Shown: positions 1-7,473, counted from the stretch's first letter. The stretch is 43,706 nt of DNA from Acidobacteriota bacterium (GCA_016712445.1 JADJRB010000005.1:1-43706), one strand, 5' to 3'. Numbers and translations are program-made. Notes: generated by a model from the sequence alone, not told the origin.

Positions 1-192
1 CCATTCCGCCGCCTTGATAATGATCGAGTACTCGTCGCCTTCAAGCAGATATGCCTCGCCCGCCGGGTGATCCGAGGGCAGCATCCCCATCACCTGGCCC
101 TTCAGAATCGCCAGGTGCGCCTCGATCTCTTTCTGCTGTTTGTGCAGCGCCCCGTAGGCGTCGATTGCCGCGCGCTTTTCATTCTTCGTCAC
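1..192 (-). CDS. Small coiled-coil phage protein, N-terminal part (continues at 43706)
   Basis: The frame opens with a GTG at 192-190 and runs off the window at base 1 after 64 codons. The GTG overlaps the TGA of the upstream gene (GTGA), a sign of translational coupling. The first 35 residues are rich in Lys, Glu, Gln and Ala and look helical (KRAAIDAYGALHKQQKEIEA). The last complete codon is Trp, exactly at the window edge, and the open frame at 43706-43518 begins on a codon boundary, so the two pieces form one gene of about 126 codons. I do not recognise the family; its place between terminase and portal suggests a packaging or replication accessory protein. Confidence 0.7.
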   Translation of the reverse strand, partial: MTKNEKRAAIDAYGALHKQQKEIEAHLAILKGQVMGMLPSDHPAGEAYLLEGDEYSIIIKAAEW

Positions 193-467
193 GCGGCCAC
201 CTGCTCGCGCCAGCGGTTTTTCGCCCACGCCCGCGCCATGGCGCGGCGCTGGGTCCGGCCCTCGCCCGCGTACGTTCGCGTGAACGTGTCGAACGCGGCG
301 CGAAACAGCAGGTTGCGCCTGCACTGCCGCGTGGCCACAGGCGGCGCGGCTGGGCGCTTTGTCACGCTGGCCCACAGGTGGTAGGGCTTCGCGTTCTTGC
401 CGAGCTTCAGCCTTTGCTCGATTTCACGGCTTACGGTGCGCATTGTGCGCTTGATGCTTTCGATCAT
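189..467 (-). CDS. Hypothetical basic protein downstream of terminase
   Basis: This 92-residue frame lies 40 bases after the large terminase stop and overlaps the next gene by GTGA. It is strongly basic, with many Arg and Lys, a helical N-terminus (MIESIKRTMRTVSREIEQRL) and an Arg/Ala-rich C-terminus. No catalytic motif or membrane segment is visible. The basic character fits a nucleic-acid-binding helper, but no function can be assigned. Its tight overlap with the next gene is the main reason to accept it. Confidence 0.6.
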   Translation of the reverse strand: MIESIKRTMRTVSREIEQRLKLGKNAKPYHLWASVTKRPAAPPVATRQCRRNLLFRAAFDTFTRTYAGEGRTQRRAMARAWAKNRWREQVAA

Positions 468-507
468 GTGGGGTTCTCCGATACGGCTCGATACGTCTCA
501 ATGCGTC

Positions 508-1746
508 TCAGTAGGGCGAGATGGCTTCGCGGTCCTCGTACGTCACCACCTGCTCGCGCGGCCCGTACGAGTCAATGGCGCTCCAGGCAATCGCCAGCGC
601 CATCACGCAGTCGTCGTGTTGCCCGCTGGGCGCTTCGTAGCGCGTTAGCCCGCTCGGCAGCTTCGACGATGCGAACGATTGCAGCTCGGCAAGTAACTGC
701 GGGTCCGGCGTGATGCGGATATCGCCGCGCTCAAACGCAAGGCTCAGGCCTTCGATTGCCAGTGTCTTGCTGGCGTTCGTCGTGAAAAACGCTCGCACCG
801 GCACGCCATCGCGGTAAAGCTGCTCGATGATGGGTTGGCCCATCGAGTTCGATTCAGCCAGCACAAGTGCGGGACGCCATGTCTTGTACATCTCCTGGAT
901 TCGCTGGCGCTGCACCGCATAGTCCACGCTCGACCATCGCTGCATGTGCACCTGCGTGCGCAACCGCGGATCCACAACCATCACTACCGTGTAATCCAGC
1001 GAGCGGCCCCAGTCGATACCGAAAATGTACGCTGCGCCTTCCTCGGGCTCGTCAAGCCAGGCCGCCGTTGCCGCTTCCTGCACATGGCGGAAGACGCTGC
1101 CCTCGAAATTCACGAACTGTGCCAGATACTCCTGGCTGAACGCCAATTCGTGCATATCCTTGCGCGCTTCCTCAATTTCCCCCGGCACGATGTAGGGGTT
1201 CGTCGAGGTGGGCATTTGCCAGCTTGCCCACGCCGGGTACAGCGGGTCCTGGCCGCGATCCCACAGCGTCTTGAAGTAGTTCATGCCACGCGGCGTCGAG
1301 AACATCCACGCGTCGCCCTGATAATCCGTCAGCGTGGCGCGAATCACAAGCTGCCAGGCATCGCGGAGGTTCGCGATGTGCGCCGCCTCGTCGACCACGA
1401 TGCGCTTGTATTTGCGTCCGCGCGCTACGTCCGTCTTATCCATCGACCACATCTCGACCGAGCCACCGGTGATCAGATCGATCGAGTGCAGGTTTTCCAT
1501 CTTGCGCTTTGTAATCGGCTTTAAAACGTTCACCATCTCGCGCCAGGCCGGTTCGAGCTGCTTGTTCGTCGGCGCGAACCAACCAGCCGGGTAGCCTTCG
1601 AGTACAACAGGGATTAGTTGGTCGATGCCCTCGGTTGTTTTTCCCCAGCGCCTGCCGCAGCAGACCACGTTAAATCGCTTCGCCTCATTCCTCACCCGCT
1701 CCTGGGCCTGGTGTGGCGCTGGTAGTTTTAGGCGGTATTCGGGCAT
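508..1746 (-). CDS. terL: Terminase large subunit (ATPase-nuclease)
   Basis: This 412-residue protein is the DNA-packaging motor. The ATPase half shows a Walker A motif GRRWGKTT at residues 31-38, a Walker B IVVDE at 116-120 and a coupling motif MFSTP at 148-152. The nuclease half shows the RNase H-like acidic residues expected of terminases: Asp in GIDWG (about 245), Glu in LAESN (about 298) and the Asp pair in HDDCVMAL (about 378-379). The length is normal for a compact terminase. It overlaps the small subunit gene by 62 bases. In the family it docks on the portal, translocates DNA into the prohead and cuts the concatemer. The type of genome end cannot be read from the protein by eye. Confidence 0.96.
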   Translation of the reverse strand: MPEYRLKLPAPHQAQERVRNEAKRFNVVCCGRRWGKTTEGIDQLIPVVLEGYPAGWFAPTNKQLEPAWREMVNVLKPITKRKMENLHSIDLITGGSVEMWSMDKTDVARGRKYKRIVVDEAAHIANLRDAWQLVIRATLTDYQGDAWMFSTPRGMNYFKTLWDRGQDPLYPAWASWQMPTSTNPYIVPGEIEEARKDMHELAFSQEYLAQFVNFEGSVFRHVQEAATAAWLDEPEEGAAYIFGIDWGRSLDYTVVMVVDPRLRTQVHMQRWSSVDYAVQRQRIQEMYKTWRPALVLAESNSMGQPIIEQLYRDGVPVRAFFTTNASKTLAIEGLSLAFERGDIRITPDPQLLAELQSFASSKLPSGLTRYEAPSGQHDDCVMALAIAWSAIDSYGPREQVVTYEDREAISPY

Positions 1747-2119
1747 ATTCGACGACGATTTTGTGTTCCTGCGGCCCGCCTCCCGCGCCGGTCACCTCGC
1801 TCGCGGTCACGTCGCGCTGGCCGAGAAGCTGCTTGCCGAGCCAGATCGCCATCGTGGCGCTCCCCTTCTTCATCAGCTCAATCTGCTCTCGCCGCACGCT
1901 CAGGCGGCCCCGCGCTCGCCCGCGCTCATACGCCTCGCGGTAACGCGGCTGCTGCAGCCGCTTTTCGATCGTGGCCAGGCTGCAACCGAACCACCCGGCA
2001 ATCTCTTCCTGGGTGGCGTTCAGCGCGCCCAACTTCTCGATCTCGTCGACGCTGATCCTCAGCTTGGGTCGCCCGATCTTGCCGGGTTTGCCAACCTTGC
2101 CGGGTTTCTTCGCGCCCAT
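1685..2119 (-). CDS. terS: Terminase small subunit
   Basis: A 144-residue protein directly upstream of, and overlapping, the large terminase. The N-terminus carries short Lys-Gly-Pro repeats (KKPGKVGKPGKIGRPK). Residues 20-60 form a helix-turn-helix (ISVDEIEKLGALNATQEEIA, then WFGCSLATIEKRL), as expected for a subunit that recognises the packaging site. The middle (LSVRREQIELMKKGSATMAI) resembles the oligomerisation helix seen in other small terminases. Its ATG shares one base with the stop of the upstream methyltransferase gene (TAATG). The assignment rests on the helix-turn-helix plus gene order. Confidence 0.85.
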   Translation of the reverse strand: MGAKKPGKVGKPGKIGRPKLRISVDEIEKLGALNATQEEIAGWFGCSLATIEKRLQQPRYREAYERGRARGRLSVRREQIELMKKGSATMAIWLGKQLLGQRDVTASEVTGAGGGPQEHKIVVEYARIPPKTTSATPGPGAGEE

Positions 2120-3375
2120 TACGCCGCGATCGCTTCCGTGCGATCGTAGGCGACCTGGTCAAACGTGCGTCCGTCCTCGGCCAGGCCCGCCGTTTTGCCC
2201 GTGAACGTCTGCCAGCGCTGCACGATCGCGTCGCAGTAGCGCGGGTCGATTTCGAGCCCGTAGCAGATTCGCTCGAGTTCCTGGGCGGCAATCAGCGTTG
2301 TGCCGCTGCCGAGGAACGGATCGTAGACCGCGTCGCCGCGCTTGGTGTGGTTCACAATAGGGCGGCGCATGAGCTCGACGGGCTTCTGTGTGCCGTGGCC
2401 GGTGGGCTTTTCCGTTTTGTTGCCGCCCATCGGGTGCAGGTTCGCTACGTCCCACACGGTTGTCTGCTTGCGGTCGCCGAGCCAGTTCGCCTTGCCGCCT
2501 TTGCGGACAGCGTACCAGCATGGCTCATGGCCCCAGTGGTACGCGCCGCGCCCGAAAACGAAGTGCTGTTTGCGCCAGATGATCTGCGCCCGAATCTCGA
2601 AAGACGTTGCGATTAGCCCGGCTGAAACATCAGCAGCATAAACGCCAGCGTGCCATACGTACGCCACGTCGCCAGGGAACAGCCGATAGGCGTCGGCCCA
2701 GTCTGCGCGGTCATCGTTGGCAACCTTGCCCACTGCGTGGCGCTTAAACTGGTCGTAATCTTCGCGCCACTTCGGGTCGTATTCCACACCATAGGGCGGG
2801 TCGGTGACCATGAGATTCGGCTTTGCGCCGGCTAACAGGTCTCGTACGTCCAGCTCATCGGTCGAACTGCCGCACATGACCCGATGCGCGCCCAGGATCC
2901 AGATGTCGCCGCGTTTCGATACCGGATTCGCCGGCGGCTCGGGCGCGGCCGCGTCCGCGTCGGCTCCAGGCGTCGACGCCGCCTGCAGAAAGCCTTCGAT
3001 TTGCGGCAGGTCAAACCCGGTAAGCGTCAGATCGAGGCCTTCGAGCTTCAAATCCGCCATCTCGAGTGGCAGAATGTCCAAATCCCAGGCCGTCTCGTCG
3101 TGGCTGCGATTGTCCATCAACCGGTACGCCTTTACCTGCGCCGGCGACAGATCGGCGGCGACCAGGACGGGCACCTCGTTCCAGCCTAGTTTCTTGGCCG
3201 CTGCGAGGCGCGTGTGGCCGACGATGACCACTCCCTGCGGGTCCACTACCAGCGGCTGCTTCCAGCCGAACTGAGCCAGCGACGTGGCCACCTTGGCGAT
3301 CGCCTTCTCGGGGATACGCCTCGCGTTCCGGACGTAAGGCTTCACCTTGCCGATGTGCCAGGTTTCGATCTGCAT
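2119..3375 (-). CDS. ParB-like domain fused to a DNA methyltransferase
   Basis: A 418-residue two-domain protein. Residues 1-90 match the ParB/Srx-like N-terminal fold, with the GHTRLAAAKKLGW motif at 53-65. An Ala/Pro linker at about 132-152 follows. The rest is an amino-methyltransferase: catalytic TDPPYG at 191-196 comes before the SAM-binding motif DPFLGSGTT at 352-360, the beta-class order. DPPY points to N6-adenine (or N4-cytosine) methylation. No restriction endonuclease lies beside it, so it is probably an orphan enzyme that protects phage DNA or marks packaging or replication sites. ParB-methyltransferase fusions are known in phages. The target sequence is unknown. Confidence 0.92.
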   Translation of the reverse strand: MQIETWHIGKVKPYVRNARRIPEKAIAKVATSLAQFGWKQPLVVDPQGVVIVGHTRLAAAKKLGWNEVPVLVAADLSPAQVKAYRLMDNRSHDETAWDLDILPLEMADLKLEGLDLTLTGFDLPQIEGFLQAASTPGADADAAAPEPPANPVSKRGDIWILGAHRVMCGSSTDELDVRDLLAGAKPNLMVTDPPYGVEYDPKWREDYDQFKRHAVGKVANDDRADWADAYRLFPGDVAYVWHAGVYAADVSAGLIATSFEIRAQIIWRKQHFVFGRGAYHWGHEPCWYAVRKGGKANWLGDRKQTTVWDVANLHPMGGNKTEKPTGHGTQKPVELMRRPIVNHTKRGDAVYDPFLGSGTTLIAAQELERICYGLEIDPRYCDAIVQRWQTFTGKTAGLAEDGRTFDQVAYDRTEAIAA

Positions 3376-3398
3376 CTCTTTTTAGGAGGCCGTAAAAA

Positions 3399-3944
3399 CT
3401 ACAACTCCCCGTACACTTCCCGCGCCGCCGCGTCCATCTCCGCGCTGCGGATTTGTGCGTATACCATCGTGCTCTTGATGTCCTTGTGGCCCAGCCAACC
3501 CTGCGTCTTCGCGACGCCCAGCTTGCCCACCAGATGGGTAGCAATGCTGTGCTTGAGGCAATGCGGGTGCCACAGGTGGCGGGGTATCCCCGCCTCTCGG
3601 CAGTAGCGCTGATACAGGACGTACACCGTGCGCCGGTCAATGCCGCGCTTCTCGCGCGAGACGAACAGCGGCCCCGCCGCGTCGCCGCGAACGGCGAGCC
3701 AGGCGCGCAGCGCGCGCAGCTCGGGCGGCGAGAGCAGAAACGAGCCGTCGAGCGATCCCTTGACCCTCTTTACGTGCAGCCGGCCTTTCTTCGCGTCGAA
3801 GTCGGAGAGGCGCAGCCGCCCGGCTTCGGAGGCGCGCAGGCCGCGCCAGTACATGATCGTGAACATCGCGCGATCGCGCGGCGCTTTGATCACGCGGAGC
3901 AGCGAGGCGATCTCCGCCTCGGTGAGGTATTTTCTGTCGGCCAC
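3399..3944 (-). CDS. Minimal tyrosine recombinase (catalytic domain only)
   Basis: A 181-residue protein that is essentially the catalytic domain of a tyrosine recombinase, without the usual core-binding domain. Visible active-site elements are Arg37 (GLRASEA), a beta-hairpin Lys around 59-62 (VKRVKG), His128, GH at 152-153 and the nucleophile Tyr162 (TMVYAQI). The box normally read as HxxR is HPHCLKHS here, so the second catalytic Arg is Lys131. The length and layout resemble FimB/FimE-like or XerD-like short recombinases. It is the only intact recombinase in the genome, since the one next to the tRNA-like site is broken. It lies 23 bases upstream of the methyltransferase gene. Whether it performs integration is open. 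Confidence 0.9.
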   Translation of the reverse strand: MADRKYLTEAEIASLLRVIKAPRDRAMFTIMYWRGLRASEAGRLRLSDFDAKKGRLHVKRVKGSLDGSFLLSPPELRALRAWLAVRGDAAGPLFVSREKRGIDRRTVYVLYQRYCREAGIPRHLWHPHCLKHSIATHLVGKLGVAKTQGWLGHKDIKSTMVYAQIRSAEMDAAAREVYGEL

Positions 3945-3947
3945 GGA

Positions 3948-4388
3948 TTACCGCTGGGGTTCGTACGGCTTGTTCACGTCGGAAACGCGGAAACGCGGAT
4001 CCACGCTGCGCTTGCTCCCGAAGTAGCGCCGCGCCACAGGCGCGAGCATTTCGCGCGGCTTCAGTAGCGGCAGCTCCCGAATCTGCGCGTCGAGCGCAAT
4101 CGTGCTGTGTATTTCGCGTTGCGTCCGTTCGGCGCTTTCGCGCTGGTGGCCGCCGAACTCGATACACCGCTCGCCGCCTGCCGCCGTCACCCACTCGGCC
4201 GCGCCGCGCGCGACGTGGCGCACGCAGGCTTCGAGCGAGAGCCGCGTTACGCCGCCTGCTATCGGGTTCAGGATGCGCACCGTTTGGCGGCGGATGCGCC
4301 TCGCCTCGCCTTGCATTCTCTCCAGATGGCGGCGCTCCGCCCCGGGAAATGCTACTGCTTTTTTGCGCTGATTTGCGAGTGAATACAC
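3948..4388 (-). CDS. Hypothetical protein at the head of the leftward operon
   Basis: A 146-residue frame starting with GTG, three bases upstream of the recombinase gene, so probably co-transcribed with it. It is basic, with many Arg and Glu, and mostly helical in appearance (RHLERMQGEARRIRRQTVRI). No motif I recognise is present. Its length and position suggest a phage regulatory or DNA-binding factor, but that is only inference from context. The GTG start was taken as the first in frame; no strong ribosome-binding site precedes it. Confidence 0.6.
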   Translation of the reverse strand: MYSLANQRKKAVAFPGAERRHLERMQGEARRIRRQTVRILNPIAGGVTRLSLEACVRHVARGAAEWVTAAGGERCIEFGGHQRESAERTQREIHSTIALDAQIRELPLLKPREMLAPVARRYFGSKRSVDPRFRVSDVNKPYEPQR

Positions 4389-4839
4389 GGAGGGCGGCTT
4401 TGCCTCGATGGGGAGCCGGGTATGCCCGGCTGGGGTTACAAGCGTTCGCCACGGATAGCTAATCGTGGCATGACCGTACTGGGACCGTCAATGGTACGTA
4501 TCGGCGCGATGGGGGGTAAAGTTGCGCGCGTCGAAAACAGCGAAAAGTAGGCTCGCGCCCGACGATGCGCTGGGTGGCGAAAGTGGCGTTTTCGCCGGGT
4601 TGGCTGGGCTTGCGGGCCTCGGGCGATGGCTCGTAAACCGCTGATCCGGCAATCAGTTGCGCCCGGTTTTGCCCCGCAAAACGAGTTGGTCAGTATTCGC
4701 CTTCTGTCCAACTGGAGGCACTTTTGGGCACCTAACTCGTTGATTCTTCGTTCGCCAAAAACGCGAATCCTACCCCGTATTGTCTAATTCAATCCCTTTT
4801 CGCGGGGTTCCTGTTCGCGGCCGGCCCGCGGCGCGCCGA
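4389..4839. other. Intergenic control region with inverted repeats
   Basis: No convincing gene is seen on either strand. The region holds a perfect 7-bp hairpin with a 4-base loop (AGCCGGG at 4414-4420, CCCGGCT at 4425-4431), a second 7-bp hairpin (GGCGAAA 4576-4582, TTTCGCC 4590-4596), and a nested pair of inverted repeats (AACGAGTT 4680-4687 with AACTCGTT 4734-4741, enclosing GTTGGTCAG 4685-4693 with CTGTCCAAC 4704-4712, one mismatch). It precedes the leftward recombinase-terminase operon, so operators or an untranslated leader are plausible. No clear -35/-10 pair was found. Confidence 0.45.
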
Positions 4840-5013
4840 TCACGCCTCGTACACGCCGTGGCTGTCGATCCGGATCGTGGGCAGGCGGTCGAAGTCGGGA
4901 AAGCTGAGCTGCGCGGGGTGCGGCGCGATCCGCGCTTGGCGGCGCAGCTCCTCCGCTACCAGTTGTTCAACGCGTTCCTTGGCCAGTTGCCCCAACGCTC
5001 CCAGGATGAGCAC
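4840..5013 (-). CDS. Possible small leftward gene
   Basis: Reading the minus strand gives an open frame ending with TGA at 4842-4840. From a GTG at 5013 it codes for about 57 residues with a hydrophobic start (VLILGALGQLA), an acidic-basic helix (KERVEQLVAEELRRQARI) and a polar tail (FDRLPTIRIDSHGVYEA). Codon use is like that of the neighbouring genes. The weak point is the start: GGAGG sits only one base before the GTG, and a CTG at 5043 is an alternative. Function is unknown. The frame is short and could still be chance. Confidence 0.45.
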   Translation of the reverse strand: MLILGALGQLAKERVEQLVAEELRRQARIAPHPAQLSFPDFDRLPTIRIDSHGVYEA

Positions 5014-5158
5014 GCCTCCGAAGACCGAGCTAAAGAACGTCAGAATCCTGGTTTGCCGACTTTGCCGACAATTCCGAAGCGGCGCGAGATTAAAACAGTC
5101 TTGCGATCATGATTGAAAAATCCTCCGCGCGTACGATCGGCATTCACGCGGCTGATCG

Positions 5159-5398
5159 TTAGGGCGACTGCGCTTTCCCCTTTTTCCTCCATCTTGCCGC
5201 CGCCGCTTTCTTTGCGACGGCTGAACGCTGAGCGGGTGTGAGCGCGGCCGCGCGCGCCGCGCCGCCAACTGCGCCGCCCTTACGCCCGATCTCACTTAAA
5301 GCCTCGGGCGTGAGAACCCGCGCTCGCGCCTTGCCTCCCAGCTTCCCTAGACTCACCGCCGCCCGGTTCTTTTTGGCTCGCTTCTTGATTGGCATCAT
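5159..5398 (-). CDS. Small Lys/Gly-Gly-rich DNA-binding-like protein
   Basis: The frame encodes about 79 residues from ATG 5398 (a second ATG follows at 5395). It is highly basic and built from short Ala/Gly/Lys/Arg-rich helices (SLGKLGGKARARVLTPEA, then EIGRKGGAVGGAARAA and AVAKKAAAARWRKKG). Similar small proteins with GGKARA and LTPE repeats are common in some GC-rich bacteria and are presumed to bind nucleic acid. A longer version from a TTG at 5431 is possible, but that TTG lies in the -35 box of the likely promoter, so the ATG start is preferred. It is transcribed away from the early operon and could be a regulator of the divergent promoters, which is inference. Confidence 0.65.
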   Translation of the reverse strand: MMPIKKRAKKNRAAVSLGKLGGKARARVLTPEALSEIGRKGGAVGGAARAAALTPAQRSAVAKKAAAARWRKKGKAQSP

Positions 5399-5402
5399 GC
5401 CT

Positions 5403-5431
5403 ATCTTAGCGCTACGTAAAAAAAGTTTCAA
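5403..5431 (-). promoter_or_regulatory. Leftward promoter of the divergent pair
   Basis: On the minus strand TTGAAA (5431-5426) and TAAGAT (5408-5403) are 17 bases apart. The start codons at 5398 and 5395 lie 4 and 7 bases after the -10 box, so a transcript would have almost no leader. A perfect palindrome TAGCGCTA at 5407-5414 overlaps the -10 edge. Confidence 0.5.
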
Positions 5432-5447
5432 TCCCTGTCTTTTTTGC

Positions 5448-5479
5448 TTGACCTAACGCTAGATTAAGCTCATACTTAA
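5448..5479 (+). promoter_or_regulatory. Rightward early promoter and operator-like repeat
   Basis: TTGACC (5448-5453) and CATACT (5471-5476) are 17 bases apart. The ATG of the first early gene begins at 5483, about where transcription should start, so the message is probably leaderless. A perfect inverted repeat TTAAG (5464-5468) and CTTAA (5475-5479) flanks the -10 box. TAACGCTA (5454-5461) differs by one base from the palindrome in the opposing promoter. Confidence 0.55.
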
Positions 5480-5482
5480 ATC

Positions 5483-5707
5483 ATGAAACACACACAAAAC
5501 GCCGCCAGCTACGCGGCGATCTGCAACGTGACGCTGGTGCTCAAATGCGCCCTCGTCCCGAACCCGACCGTGGGTTATTACCCCACGGTTGCCGCCGCCC
5601 GCGCCGCCGCGCTGAGCCGCAAGGGCTTTGACAGCGCCGTCATCTACGACGAAGCGAACCGCCTCGTATTCCGCTCGCGCCGCTGGTTCGGCCAGGGGGT
5701 GAACTAA
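5483..5707 (+). CDS. Hypothetical early protein, probably leaderless mRNA
   Basis: A 74-residue protein, first gene of the rightward early operon. No Shine-Dalgarno sequence precedes its ATG, and the promoter's -10 box ends only six bases upstream, which suggests translation from a leaderless transcript. The sequence has an Ala-rich N-terminal half and a basic C-terminal half (FRSRRWFGQ). No known domain is recognised. The next gene starts two bases after its stop. Confidence 0.6.
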   Translation: MKHTQNAASYAAICNVTLVLKCALVPNPTVGYYPTVAAARAAALSRKGFDSAVIYDEANRLVFRSRRWFGQGVN

Positions 5708-5708
5708 C

Positions 5709-6041
5709 ATGCTCCCCCGCATCCCCCCACAACGCGAAACGGCCCCGGCAAGCGTCACCTTGCCGAGGCCTTCGGTCCAAACAACTTCGAGCAGCTCGAA
5801 CCAAGCCCAGTATAACGCCGAGCCCAGCGGCGAGTACGTGTTCACCTGCCGCTCCTGCGGCAGCCCCGATCTCGCCTCCCTGTGGGGAGGCGGATACCTC
5901 GACGAACTCACCGTCTGCAACGCCTGCGGCGCGCGCACTGCCGAGGATCCGGATTGCACGCTGCACTTCCCCGAGTTCGCGCCCGATTTCGCCGCCATCG
6001 CGCCCTACAGCGAGCCCGCGGCGGCCGAGGTGGCAGCATGA
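5709..6041 (+). CDS. Zinc-ribbon protein
   Basis: A 110-residue protein with a disordered Ser/Pro-rich N-terminus and a four-cysteine zinc ribbon: CRSC at about residues 48-51 and CNAC at about 71-74. The acidic tail (EFAPDFAAIAPYSEP) is poor in other features. Such ribbons often bind nucleic acid or partner proteins. It overlaps the following gene by ATGA, and its own start follows the previous stop by one base. The specific role is unknown. Confidence 0.7.
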   Translation: MLPRIPPQRETAPASVTLPRPSVQTTSSSSNQAQYNAEPSGEYVFTCRSCGSPDLASLWGGGYLDELTVCNACGARTAEDPDCTLHFPEFAPDFAAIAPYSEPAAAEVAA

Positions 6042-6709
6042 GCGCCGCCGCCAGTTCGTCTCCCAAATCAGAAACGCGGCCGATGCGCCCGCGCGTCGAA
6101 TTCCCGTTCAACACTACGGTGCTCGTCACCTTGCAAAACCCGAAACCGGCGGGGCCGTACCCGAGCCGATACGAGAACGGCCGCCCGAGTTACCTGTACA
6201 CAGTCCTCGAAGGCGACGTCGAGAAATCTATGTTTCTCGACGACTCGCAAAAAGACATGGTTGACGCGCTCCACGTCACTGCTGGCACCATGATCGCCAT
6301 CACTAAAAAGGAGGTACGAATTACCCTGCCGGACGGCAAGCCAGGGCGAAAGGCCGAGTGGACAATCGTTGACCCGAGCGCCGCCATCCAGACACAACGC
6401 AACGCCCGCTCGCCCTTTCCCGCTCGCAGCGCCGACGAGATCAACGCCGAGCAGCGCGCCCGCGAGCTGGCTGATGACATCGCGCGCCGCAAGGCCGATG
6501 AAGCCGCCGCCTCCTCCTCCACATTCACACCCGCTTTGAAGCCTTACGGAGATCTGATCCGTGACGCGCTCTGCCAAGCTATCGACGCTTGCGCGGCAGC
6601 GCGCGAATACGCGGCCGCCAAGGGCATCGCGGTTGAGTTCAGCCCAGACGACTATCGCGGTCTGGCCAGCACGATCTTCATTCAGCGGTCCAAGGGAGGC
6701 GCGCTGTGA
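6038..6709 (+). CDS. Putative recombination-associated protein
   Basis: The protein has 223 residues from the ATG at 6038, which overlaps the upstream TGA (ATGA). The frame stays open further upstream, but this coupling makes 6038 the better start. The N-terminal half looks beta-rich and compact (VLVTLQNPKPAGPYPSRY), the middle is a charged helix (INAEQRARELADDIARRKAD), and the C-terminus is helical. I do not recognise a family. Being directly upstream of a RecB-like nuclease, it may be a single-strand-binding or annealing partner, which is inference only. Confidence 0.6.
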   Translation: MSAAASSSPKSETRPMRPRVEFPFNTTVLVTLQNPKPAGPYPSRYENGRPSYLYTVLEGDVEKSMFLDDSQKDMVDALHVTAGTMIAITKKEVRITLPDGKPGRKAEWTIVDPSAAIQTQRNARSPFPARSADEINAEQRARELADDIARRKADEAAASSSTFTPALKPYGDLIRDALCQAIDACAAAREYAAAKGIAVEFSPDDYRGLASTIFIQRSKGGAL

Positions 6710-7473
6710 CGACACGCACCCTTTCCCCGTCGCAGGTAAACACCTTCCTGAGCTGCTCCTACGCGTGGCATTGCGAGTACGTAGAAAAGCTCCCCACCTC
6801 TCCGAGCGCCCCCGTGGCGCTCGGGAGCGCTGTCCACGCCACGGTTGCCGTGGCCCTACGCGCTAAGCGCCAGGGGCACAATATGGATCTCTCCGAGTTG
6901 CTCTGGGATCACTACGAAGATGCCGCACACGCGCACCTGTCCGAGGCGCGCTTCAGCGAAAAAGAATCGCTCGCCGAAGAGATCGAGCGCGGCCGCTCGA
7001 TGGTGTCCCTCTGGCATGCGCAGGCGCTACGTACGATCAGCCCTGTCATCGTTGAGCGCAAAGTCACCTCGAAAATCGGCGGCGTCAACGTAGTTGGCGT
7101 GCTCGACATCGTCGATAGCGACGCGGTCGCACGCGACACGAAAACCAGCCGCAACCCACCCTACCCGCTTCGCGATGTGAAGCCGCGCCACCGCTTGCAG
7201 ATGGCCACCTACGCCGTCCTCTGCGACGTGGAGCGCGTCCAGCTCGATCACATCACCGCCAACTCGAAATCATCGCGCTACACACCGCAGCAACTCACCA
7301 TCACGGATGAGGATCGCCGCTTCGTACAGCTCACCTATCCAGCGGTGGCCAAAGCGATGGATGCGGGCAACGTGTTGCCCAATCGCAACGCGCAATTCTG
7401 CTCTCGCCGCTTCTGTTCGCACTGGCAGCAGTGCGAGAAGGAATGGGGCGGCACCGTGAAGGAGGGGTTGTGA
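6706..7473 (+). CDS. RecB/Cas4-like PD-(D/E)XK nuclease
   Basis: A 255-residue nuclease starting with GTG at 6706, overlapping the upstream TGA. It shows the order of the RecB/Cas4-type family: an N-terminal LSPSQVNTFLSCSYAWHCEY box, a His in GSAVHATV, then GVLDIVDSD and RDTKTS supplying the catalytic Asp and the D-X-K, and a QMATYAVL helix. Cysteines at the N-terminus (SCSY) and a cluster at the C-terminus (FCSRRFCSHWQQCEKEW) match the iron-sulphur site of Cas4/AddB-like nucleases. There is no CRISPR array here, so a role as phage exonuclease in recombination or end processing is likely. Confidence 0.85.
   Translation: MTTRTLSPSQVNTFLSCSYAWHCEYVEKLPTSPSAPVALGSAVHATVAVALRAKRQGHNMDLSELLWDHYEDAAHAHLSEARFSEKESLAEEIERGRSMVSLWHAQALRTISPVIVERKVTSKIGGVNVVGVLDIVDSDAVARDTKTSRNPPYPLRDVKPRHRLQMATYAVLCDVERVQLDHITANSKSSRYTPQQLTITDEDRRFVQLTYPAVAKAMDAGNVLPNRNAQFCSRRFCSHWQQCEKEWGGTVKEGL

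Noticed and set aside
4780..5112. Plus-strand 110-residue frame in the control region
   Set aside because: Arg-rich shadow composition; the opposite strand has the more convincing coding pattern (4840-5013).
6706..7473. Cas4 of a CRISPR system
   Set aside because: No other cas gene or repeat-spacer array is present; the family is common in phages as a stand-alone nuclease.
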